DNA from: Pyropia yezoensis
Taxonomy: Eukaryota > Rhodophyta > Bangiophyceae > Bangiales > Bangiaceae
Length of the DNA: 64,000 bases
NCBI GenBank assembly: GCA_009829735.1
Contig: CM020618.1
Span: 707,196-771,195, forward strand
Direction: 5' to 3'
Part shown: positions 44,963 to 53,900 of the stretch, piece by piece
Numbering within the stretch: the stretch's first letter is position 1
Layout: each line of letters begins with the position of its first letter
Notes under the pieces: model-generated
What the model saw: only the letters and a program-made list of their open reading frames with translations
The model's database searches: none
What the model was told of the DNA's origin: nothing
Program-made: the position numbers and the translations under genes

Positions 44963-45592
44963 GGGTGCAAGGAGGCGGAAAAGTCCGACGTGGGCGGCAA
45001 CACGGGTGTCTGGCTGCCTGCCTTGTGCGGGGAGAGCTGCTCGACGGGAGACGGCGTGCCATCAGAGAGGGGGCTGACAGGTGGAGCACAGGAAGCGGGG
45101 ACTGCCGCCTCTCGGCGGGCGGCGCGCTTGCGCCGGCCGCAGCACGTGTCACAGAGACCCCGAGGGGTACCGCTCGCGTCTGTGCCCAGTATCCCAGCGC
45201 CCTGCTTGCAGGCTAGCACAGGGAGGCTGGATACGACCGCAGGGGATGAACCTCCGTGGCAAGACTGCGCCCACTTCCGCCAGACGTCCATTCCCTGGGT
45301 TGGCTTCAGAAGGAGGCGCGAGTAGTCGACGCACAGGTAAGCCCATACCCTGCCTCGAAAGGCGGCAACAACGTCTGCTAAACAAGCTCTGTGTACGTAA
45401 AAAAAAGGAACAGAAACGGCGAAGAATAAAACAAAGGGCGCAAGTGGGACCGGGAATGGCGGGCAGTGGGAGCGGAAGGAGTCAGCGTCGTCCCACGAGT
45501 GCAGCCCCTCTCTCCCACCTCGATCACGCCACGCCGTCTGCCATGTGCATGTCAGAAAAAACGTACGTCCTGTCTTTATTGTCGTCCGCCAT
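44963..45592 (-). pseudogene. two-exon host gene cut by A3, function unknown
   Basis: Exon 1 is 45528-45592, starting at ATG 45590-45592 (MADDNKDRTYVFSDMHMADG). The intron is 45389-45527 (139 bp) with GT...AG ends and a T-rich tract before the acceptor; phases match. Exon 2 from 45388 reads ACLADVVAAFRGRVWAYLCV, then YSRLLLKPTQGMDVWRKWAQ, a Cys/basic patch (CDTCCGRRKRAARREA) and a Ser/Pro-rich tail. The frame runs straight into the A3 LTR at 44962, so the 3' end is lost. About 164 codons are visible. No family recognised. The intron is chosen for its phase and length and is not otherwise tested. Confidence 0.6.
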
Positions 45593-46509
45593 GCTGAACC
45601 CACCGCAGGAAGACAGCGCAGTGACTGCACCAGCGACGCGGATCCGCGGGCTGCCTGGGCAGGCACCTGATGGCGACGGACGCCACAACGCCCGCCACAA
45701 CGCCCGCCACAACGCGCGCGCGCGGGCAAGCTGTGATCCGGCGAATCAAAAGTCGTCCTCGACCCCTCTCAGAGAGGTCGTGGAGGCCGAAATTGGGACG
45801 CGCCAGCTTTCACAGCGGCCGGGACCTGGGAAATTGTGACGCGTCCCAATTTCGGTGTTTACGGTCTCTGTGAGCGGGGGCCGTCTCCGAGGACCACTCA
45901 TATTCTAGCACGTTGCACCGGATTTTTTCAAACGGGTGATGTAAAGCTCTGACCAGGCTCAGACCCAGAAGAGCAGGCTTGACTATGCGTGAACCCGGCC
46001 GAAGCGACATCGAATATGAACCTAATGCTTGTCTGTTTTTCTATCCGGCTCTTGCATTGGTAGCTCTCCAGCTGGTATGTGGTACTTTTTCTCGTCTGGA
46101 CCTGACGCCCGATCCAAGGTGCACTCGCTTGCTGTACGTGTACGTATAACGCTGCCCCCATTGGTGGGACCATGTAACGGCGTCACAAACGGTACAGACA
46201 TACTCTGCCGGCGCCGCGAGGTCTAACCGCGATGTACGGCGATACATCGTCCTAGTCGTCGGATTTAATGTGGATCATCGGCCGCTAATCAGCAATTCTT
46301 GCGCCCACCGGAGCTCGCCTGCGCCGGACCTGTCCCAGGGACGTCACCAGGAAGCACGCGCTGGCCGCGTGGACGGGCCCACACCCGTCGAGGTCGGTTG
46401 ACCGCATCCACCGCAGATGGCGTCACGCTGATTGACCCCCCTTCTTCCCCGTTGCCCACGTGCGCGGCTCCTCCCCCCCACCTCCCCCCCCGCCTGCTGC
46501 CCTTACGCA
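45593..46509. other. intergenic, upstream of the cut gene
   Basis: No supported ORF. It contains three tandem CGCCACAACGCC units at about 45680-45717 (mostly inside a GC-rich promoter-like stretch), the inverted repeat at 45787-45855, and a lower-GC segment at 45900-46280. B5 begins at 46510. Confidence 0.6.
45787..45855. repeat. 16-bp perfect inverted repeat with 37-bp loop
   Basis: CCGAAATTGGGACGCG at 45787-45802 and its exact reverse complement CGCGTCCCAATTTCGG at 45840-45855. It lies about 200 bp upstream of the cut host gene. Could be a cruciform, a protein-binding pair or a small transposon end. Confidence 0.8.
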
Positions 46510-46977
46510 TGTGGCAGTATTGACCCCCAGGTAGTGGGGCAACACGTGCCATGCAAGGGGCGGCAGGCCACTAGCCTGATCCGTTCCTCCCCCTGCATTT
46601 GGGTCCGTATTCCCTAAGCTTGGGATAGTTAGCTTAGTAGTAAATCCAACTTGGATTTGAGGGTTTTCTGCATTTATCGTCTTGAATTTTCGTGTGGCCC
46701 GGTGGGCAGGTGCGGGGTGGGAGATTCGGAGTGGCGAGATTCTGAGGGGACCCTGGGGGGATAAGGGGAGGGACAGCGGGGCTTGGCCCTGCGTCCCCGT
46801 CCCGACCAAGAAACTGTTGGACCACACACCATCCTCTTGTTTGTCAGTGGGGGTTTGCCCCACAACAGGGACAGAGTGTGTGCCACTTGCCCTTCTTCCG
46901 GTTCTCCCGACACGGGAGGCAGCCCTTGTACACCGCCCCAACTTGGGTGCCGTGTGTGCGAGTGGTTTTTTGCCACA
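46510..46977 (+). repeat. 5' LTR of B5 (468 bp)
   Basis: TGTGGCA...TGCCACA ends, flanked on the left by TACGCA of non-element DNA. A few percent different from the other B LTRs. Confidence 0.92.
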
Positions 46978-46979
46978 TT

Positions 46980-46997
46980 TGGTGGAGCAGCAGGGGA
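46980..46997 (+). promoter_or_regulatory. primer-binding site of B5
   Basis: The same 18-nt TGG-initial sequence as in B2, B3 and A3, 2 nt after the LTR. Confidence 0.85.
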
Positions 46998-47669
46998 CAG
47001 AGGTAAACTTTACCTCCGGGTGCACCCGGGTGTAGGGGGCCCTCTGTCTCAGAGGAACGGTGGTCTTGGACCGTGTCATACGGATCGTCAGCCAACATGG
47101 CTAGCTCGGACCCCCCCGTCGTCCGGGGTGTACACGGGTGACGCACGTACTTCAGTGCCTTTGAATACTGGTGAGACACAGGTGGGTTTACCTGGGGTCG
47201 CAGAGGGACTGGAGGTCCCTCAAGCCTGCAGGACTGGAAGTGCGGGCGGGCAACAGGCCACCCCGACTCAGTCGGGAGTTCACTCGGGTGACACTTCTGA
47301 TGTGGGTGGGCCGAAGTCTGGCCACCGTGTGGTATACTCAACGGGAACGTCCCAAGGGGTGAGGACTGTCCCCGCGGGTTCCACTCGGGTTGGAGCCAAC
47401 TTTGGCTTGGAGCCATCGCCAACTAGGCTTTCGGAGGACGGTGGACCTCCGTTGGTCGGCGATGGGCTCGCGCCCATGCCCCCGGTTGAGACCCCTGAGG
47501 AACGTGGTTACCCCTCAGGTGGACTCCCGGAGGCGGACCGAGACTCAACTGGAGTCGTCAATCCACTCCTCGCGGAAACTGTCCGTCGGGAGGCGACGAT
47601 GTTTGCGGCAGACTTTGCCGGACCTGGTGGTCACGATGACGAATACTATTCTGAATCAGATTGTGGCGA

Positions 47670-48169
47670 NNNNNNNNNNNNNNNNNNNNNNNNNNNNNNN
47701 NNNNNNNNNNNNNNNNNNNNNNNNNNNNNNNNNNNNNNNNNNNNNNNNNNNNNNNNNNNNNNNNNNNNNNNNNNNNNNNNNNNNNNNNNNNNNNNNNNNN
47801 NNNNNNNNNNNNNNNNNNNNNNNNNNNNNNNNNNNNNNNNNNNNNNNNNNNNNNNNNNNNNNNNNNNNNNNNNNNNNNNNNNNNNNNNNNNNNNNNNNNN
47901 NNNNNNNNNNNNNNNNNNNNNNNNNNNNNNNNNNNNNNNNNNNNNNNNNNNNNNNNNNNNNNNNNNNNNNNNNNNNNNNNNNNNNNNNNNNNNNNNNNNN
48001 NNNNNNNNNNNNNNNNNNNNNNNNNNNNNNNNNNNNNNNNNNNNNNNNNNNNNNNNNNNNNNNNNNNNNNNNNNNNNNNNNNNNNNNNNNNNNNNNNNNN
48101 NNNNNNNNNNNNNNNNNNNNNNNNNNNNNNNNNNNNNNNNNNNNNNNNNNNNNNNNNNNNNNNNNNNNN
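47670..48169. other. assembly gap (500 N)
   Basis: Placeholder gap. It hides most of B5 and possibly the C-terminus of the ParB-like gene. Confidence 0.99.
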
Positions 48170-51100
48170 CCGGTTGTTGCGCTGGATCCCGCCATGAAGA
48201 GTCCTCCAAACAATCGCAGCAAGGAAGAGGTCGACGTTCTGCTTACTCATGTATACTCGCGACTGGCGCGTTGCAGCTCGCTGGCGAGGTACTGCGCCGT
48301 TGTCATCAGCCGCCCTTCGCCACAGCTTGCAATCGCGGGATCGTCGACGGCCACCCTGTTGTGGATGAAGCAAAACTCCGTGGCGTCGAGGACGTCGGCC
48401 TCATGACGTTCCGCAAGGTGGCCTCGTCTGGTAAAGCCTGGTGGAAGTGACGCAGGTATGAACGAAGGTGAAACCGAGTCCGCGATGGTGTCCCCGTCCG
48501 CAGCGCGTTCGTGTAGATCGTGTAGCCCCGCTCGTGAAGTTCCTCGTGCCCTACCGTGTACAGCAGCCGCGCGTGGACCTCCGCCGCCGTCACGTGGCGC
48601 TCAATCTCGGACGGGGCGTCGTTAAATTCCACATGTAGGGCTGCTCCGAAGCGATGCCGTGAGTGACCTCCCAGCGCCCATAAAGCGTGACGTGCTGGTC
48701 AATGGCAATGAAGTCCTCGGTGTCGACAACGCCACGAGCCGGGTGGTCATCTGGTAGAAGCTCGGCAAAGCGAGGCAGGTCTGACGTCTTCCGGGTCGCC
48801 ATTCTCTGCCGGTCGGCTCGCGACATCTGCGCGGGCGTGTCTGGCATGTCGGGCGGCGGTTGCGGGAACGCATCGGCACCCGTGGAACCACCGTCCCCTT
48901 CCACTCCACGTGAGGATGGTGCATTCTCCGCAGAGCCCGCTGCTTTGTCACCGCCACCGCCGTCGGATGACCCTACCGGCCCGCGACCGTTTGCTCGCCC
49001 CATCTGGACAATCCGAGCCGCCATCAGGTGCCGGCCGCTTTGTGCCACCACCTTCCGTCGTGGGCGTCGTTTCCGCCCGACCCGTGTCGACGCGGGCGAC
49101 CGCAGCAGCTGCTGGCATCGCCGACGGATGCCCCCCCCAGGCGTTGTAGGCGCGGTGCCCGCCCGACACGGCTCTACAGGGGCGACGGCAGCAGCCGCTG
49201 TTGCGGGAGCCGGCGGTTGTCCTCCACCGGGCGTTGAGGGCGCCGTGGCCGCCCGACCTGGCTCGATAGAGCCGACGGCGGCGGCGGGTGTAGGCGTTGG
49301 CGGTTGTTCATGACCAGGCGTCATGCCCGCCGCCTCGCTCGTGGCGGGCTCGGGGGGCCGCTCTGCAGATGGCTGAGGACCTCCAGGAGCACCGCCAGTC
49401 GCCGAGTTCGTACTGGTTGGCGGGCGCAAAGGAGAAATCTCGTCTCGAGCGTCACCGCTGACTCCACCTGGGCCTTCCTCTCCGCCACCACCCACCGAGG
49501 GTCCGGCGGGCACGATTACGGCGTCATGTTCTTTCTGGACCGCCGCGGGATCGACGTTGTCGGAAGGCCCTCTTGGACCGGCTTGCTCGGCTGCCGGGAC
49601 AGCAGAAGAAGGCGGGCCGCCATCACTCCCAGCTTGGCCCGACGGTGAAGACACCTTTCCAGGGCCGCCCGCCCCATCGTCGGCACCCTTTTTGCCACCG
49701 CTACCACCGTCGGCGTCGACAGCGTCACCTCCGCTTCGGGTTGCGGCACCACCAGTTCCGGCGTCAACTTGATTGGGTGCCGCAGCGTCGCCTTCGGTGT
49801 TGCCGCCTGTGCCACTCACATTGACGCCGCCACCGCCGGCGAGGGCACGACGTGCGGGCAACGGCGTCGGTGGGGTGGGATCTTGCGGCATCGTCGGCCG
49901 CACCCATTCCGCGATCAAGGCACACCAGTCACCCCAGTGCTTCTGGAAAAATCCATGGGCGCGGGCCGCCTCGACGCCAACAGACTCGGTGGCGCCGCGC
50001 TTCACGCCGAGGGCCTTGGCTTTCTTGCCCTTGCGCTGGCCTTTGCCCTTGCCTGCAGGCCGACCCGATGACTGGCGCTTGCCCTTGCTCTTACGCCCGC
50101 CCGGGTCCGCCTCCTCCTCGTCTTCATCCAGCTCCTCTTGTTCGTCGTCGTCCGAGGCCTCTACGTCGGATGCGGACTCGACCTGAGTGCCCCCACCTTC
50201 TACGTCGTTCACGTCGTACTCCATAAAGAGGGCAGTCAGGTGCGCTGTCATTGTCTCGCCGCCAAGGAAGGGGTGCACAAGGCCCCACATGTTGGCCACA
50301 TCAAAGTCCGGGCCAACCTCGTAGGAGCCATGGACAAGAAAGTCACGAGCACCTTCATCCTCCTGCGACGACTCAGAGTCGCTGGCTATGCTGCCCGTCT
50401 CCTTGTTCATAGCGCTCATGAGCCGCAGGATCTTGACTTGATACCCCGCCGGCTGCTTCTGCTGCAACTTGTCAATCCTCTTCTGCCGGGGGGCGTTGCG
50501 CGCTGTGATGCGCCGCTCACGACGACGTGCGTCCCGCTCGGCCGGGGACTCGATGTTGTCAATGGCGCGCTTGCGCTCAATCACTTTTTCAACGTACTGC
50601 TTGCGCGCCGCCAGAGTGCTCGCCACCTGCTGCGCCGACGCGCCTTCCAGCTGACGCTTGGCCACCCGCACTGCGACACGCAGGTGGTTGAGGAAGACCA
50701 AGAGGACAGTAAAGAACATACTGTCGCACCCTTGCTTGAGCCGGTTCGGCGGCACACCAGCAGGCTTGGCCACCCCCGTCCACAACCACGCAATCTCGAG
50801 CATCTTGTCGCGCACAATGTCTGCATCCTCACGGGGCGTTCCAGGACAAAAGATGAACGCCGGGGAGACCAGCCCCTCGCAGGCCAGGGAGCTTTCCCCC
50901 GCTTGAGGCGCAGGCCGGTCCTTTTTCTTCTTGATCGCCCGCACCATCATTCGGTCGGCTTCCAGGATGGTCAGGTAGCGCATCAGGCGCTTCTGGGTGA
51001 GCGGACTCACCGCCAGCATGATACCGATCGTCACGAACCGCTTGAGGGACTGCAGCTGCACAGGGACACCCTTGTTGGAGCTCGGCACGTTGCCGCTCTT

Positions 51101-52530
51101 GAGCAGCTGCTCTGCCGTTTTTCCCACGTTCACATTGCCCGGCGCCAGCTGCAAGTTCTGCGTCCTCGCCATGGCCCCCATGATGTGGGTGGACCACTGC
51201 AGCTGATGGCCGGTGGACATAGGCAGAGGCGTGAGGGCCCCCGCATTGGCGGCTCCTGCCTCGAGGAGAATCTCCACGTCTGTCATGGGCTTGCCGTCCT
51301 TAAGCTCCTTGACTGCCATTTCCACAGCGGAAGCCGGCGCGCTGCCAAACTGGTCTTTGAGCTTACGCTCAAGGATGATGCACAGCGCCGTCAGCCGGTG
51401 GGCCCCGTCGACAAGGATGTACCGCCCAGGCTTCTTTGGGTTGGGCGTCACTTGAATGACGCCATTCGTAGGGATGTAGCCAAAGCTGGTAAACTTTCGA
51501 ATGAAGTTCTTGACCCACTTGTCGGAGATCTCGCGCGCCGTGTTCTCGAGGAAGTCGACCTTGTCCAGCTGGATGACCTCGGAGCGAACCTTGTACAGCT
51601 GTGACTTGGGCTTCAGCGTCATCTTGGGGACGATCTTGTCATCGTTTGGGAGCTCTCGAAACGCATCGCTGCCAGCGTCCACGTTGCCTTCATTAATGTC
51701 GCTAACGAACGTGGCGTCGATGGTGTCGACGTTATCGCCGCCCGAGCGCTGCCTCGAAACATCGCCTTCCTCTTCCGCTTCGTCAATGTCCGACGCTAAG
51801 CGACCCGCCTCGGCCGAGGGTTCCGATTCCGCAAGACGTACCGCCCGGCGCTTGGCATGTTGGTCCTCCGTTGGGCCACCGCCGGATCGCGCAGCCCGAG
51901 TGTGAGTACGACGCGTCACCCGGTCAAGGTCACCGGATGATGCCGAAGAACTCTCGTTGGCGCGGTCCGCTCGACCGTCAGCAGAACCGGCGGCACTGCG
52001 GCGCGGCTCCCGGTCAGCAAAGATGAAGAGCCTCCTCCCGTGCCGGAGGAGCCCCGCACAGGTCCAATGGCACCAGCGATTGACGCCTCACCGCCACGAT
52101 CGCCTCCGCGGCCGCCTCCCACGCGGCCGCCGCCACGGCCACCACCACCGCCACGACCGCCACGTCCAGGGCGCTGGCTACCGTCCACAGCCCCAGCAGC
52201 TTGGTCCTCACCACCGCTTGAAACCCCGCCGCCGCCACGGTCTCCGCCGCGGCCTTTAGAACCCGCAGAGGTCAGGCCGACACCCTGCATTACTGCCTCG
52301 GCAGCGCCACCGCCACCGCCCACGGCAGCCTCACCAACAGCTGAAGGGGCGTTGCCGCCATGGCCGCGATCATCGTCACCAGGAGACGAAGCACGGGCGG
52401 CAACAATATCCCCAAAGCTTCCACCCGCGCCCACTTCCGCTGCGACCGCCGCCCCGCGGTCCTGACCACGCCCACGACCGCCGCGACCGCGCGTTCCACG
52501 ACCGGATCCGGTCGAACGCTTGCGCGCCAT
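48170..52530 (-). CDS. ParB/sulfiredoxin-fold protein with RGG-rich N-terminus
   Basis: Likely start ATG 52528-52530 (MARKRSTGSGRGTRGRGG). About 200 residues of RGG/Gly-rich sequence end near 51916. A 1109-codon stretch in another frame follows (48590-51919). It has an acidic leader and a ParB-like domain (residues about 115-180 of that stretch: VDFLENTAREISDKWV, GYIPTNGVIQVTP, RYILVDGAHRLTAL with the DGxHR motif at 171-175). A basic coiled segment (410-480), an acidic run (575-605), a Lys-rich nuclear-signal-like patch (610-640) and a Pro/Ala/Gly-rich tail follow. Coding continues in further frames below 48632 (HARLLYTVGHEELHERGYTI) into the gap. ParB-fold proteins bind DNA or nucleotides; ParB itself is a CTP switch. 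The role here is unknown. Frame changes sit at homopolymers and look like indel errors, though short introns are possible. Confidence 0.7.
49050..49310 (-). repeat. coding minisatellite, three units of about 87 bp
   Basis: Three degenerate tandem units encode PGRAATAPSTPGGG-like, PCRAGTAPTTPGGG-like and TGRAETTPTTEGGG-like blocks separated by Ala/Val-rich spacers. The third block is read in another frame of the 1109-codon stretch. A run of eight C at about 49132-49139 separates it from the second, pointing to an indel in that homopolymer. Confidence 0.6.
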
Positions 52531-52784
52531 CGGCGCAGAGAGAGTCTGCCGCGCGCGCGCGGCGCGAATTCGGCAAGAGCAGCCGCGATCTCCCACCAAA
52601 CCGGCTCCCCAGCGTTCGCCGCCCACCCTGCAGCCAGCCTGGCTCGCGCAAAAAAGGGCACAACCACTCGGGCGCTGCGCCCTATCGCGGACGCCAGCCA
52701 CCTCCACGCCCAACTACAGCAGGCCTCGTCACCGCAAAGTACGCCCAAAGGCACCCACCACCAACACGCCCGGCGGACCCACAC
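52531..52784. other. upstream region of the ParB-like gene
   Basis: The 5' flank of the minus-strand gene. GC-rich with a GCGCGCGCGGCGCG stretch near 52552-52566. No clear TATA element. The tandem repeat begins beyond it. Confidence 0.4.
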
Positions 52785-53250
52785 GGCTGCCTGCGATGCC
52801 ACCTGCAACCCCACAGCAGTACCACCCACGCCCCCGCCGAGCTGCACCGCTGCACTCGGCCCCGCGAGGCAGACGGCCAAGCACCACCCTCAGGCCGCAG
52901 ACGCAGGCACGGACCCACCGCCACCTGGCGGGCGTCAGAGCCACCTACGCCCAAACACACACCTCTCACCCACACGCACAACAGACACACGGCTGCCAGC
53001 GATGCCCCCAGGCACCGCACAGCAGCACCACACAGGCCCCCGCCGAGCTGCACCGCTGCACTCGGCCCCGCGAGGCAGACGGCCAAGCACCACCCTGAGG
53101 CCGCAGACGCAAGCACGGACCCACCGCCACCTGGCGGGCGTCAGAGCCACCTACGCCCAAACACACAGCTCTCACCCACACGAGCAACAGACGCACGGCT
53201 GCCAGCGATGCCCCCAGGCACCGCTCAGCAGCACCACTCACGCCCGCGCC
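52785..53250. repeat. tandem repeat, 206-bp period, about 2.3 copies
   Basis: The block CGCCGAGCTGCACCGCTGCA occurs at 52835 and again at 53041, exactly 206 bp apart. Flanking sequence (GGCAGACGGCCAAGCACCAC, CACCTGGCGGGCGTCAGAGC) repeats with the same spacing. A third partial unit starts near 53198. It sits in the 5' flank of the ParB-like gene. The period is not a multiple of three, so long ORFs through it are incidental. Confidence 0.9.
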
Positions 53251-53783
53251 GCGAGCGAACACACAGAAGCGCACACACCAGCCGCACAGAGATCGCGGGG
53301 TGAAACAGCTGCAGAGGGGACAAACGCATGCACGACAGCATGCAACGCAGACTCCAAGACGGCAGAGCACGGGGGCACCACGCGACTCATCGCCGAAGGA
53401 AAAAGAGTCAAGGCAGTTTCCAGTACTGTAAACGTTCCGTCGGCGACTGACCCCCCCCAAGAAGATTTGTTCGTAATTTCATACAATCGAAACCATTCAC
53501 AAGGAACAAATGGACGACACAGCATACCAAATGGCGCGTACAGCCACATACCACACCCCTCCTCACGCGGCTCTGGATAATCGCAGCTCAGAGAGGCCGC
53601 CTCAATGTCGTCACGAGTATGCCCTGGGCAGAAAAAGGAGCGTTCCGCTGACCAAAGTCTGGAAATTTGCTGCGCATTTGACACTTGAGACCTGAATACT
53701 ACCAATTCGAAATCTTGGTACAACAAGTACGATTAAATATATTTTCGAACTGAATCGACTGTCAGGACTCGGACGCCGACCCG
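53251..53783. other. intergenic between ParB-like and helicase genes
   Basis: No supported gene. GC content falls sharply toward 53460-53760, with AT-rich sequence such as TTAAATATATTTTCG near 53730-53745. Both flanking genes are on the minus strand, so this holds the 3' flank of the helicase gene and the distal 5' flank of the ParB-like gene. Confidence 0.5.
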
Positions 53784-53815
53784 AGTGAGCGTTTATAGTA
53801 CTATAAACACTCACT
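53784..53815. repeat. 32-bp near-perfect palindrome
   Basis: AGTGAGCGTTTATAGT followed directly by ACTATAAACACTCACT. The arms are reverse complements with one mismatch that would be a G-T pair in RNA, and no loop. It lies 86 bp downstream of the helicase stop codon. Could be a cruciform, a transcription-end hairpin, or a recombinase or dimeric-protein site. Confidence 0.9.
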
Positions 53816-53900
53816 TGAGATGCCCATCCTGGGTCCACCTGTGTGCATGCCCCAGGTACCGATGATACATTGCGGCGACATTCTTTAACGTGCACGAACA

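Larger units (their letters stand above)
46510..47669 (+). mobile_element. Ty3/gypsy family B copy B5, 5' end
   Basis: 5' LTR (46510-46977), primer-binding site (46980-46997) and the disordered N-terminal part of gag (about 47097-47669, starting near MASSDPP), running into the N gap. Opposite in orientation to B2 and B3. A couple of breaks are visible in the gag part. On the far side of the gap lies the C-terminal end of the ParB-like gene. Confidence 0.9.

Noticed and set aside
50138-51604. Long plus-strand open frame opposite the ParB-like gene
   Set aside because: His/Arg-rich shadow of a GC-rich coding region; no domain or start context.
52360-53580. 406-codon plus-strand frame through the 206-bp repeat
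   Set aside because: The repeat period is not a multiple of three and the protein is low-complexity; incidental openness.
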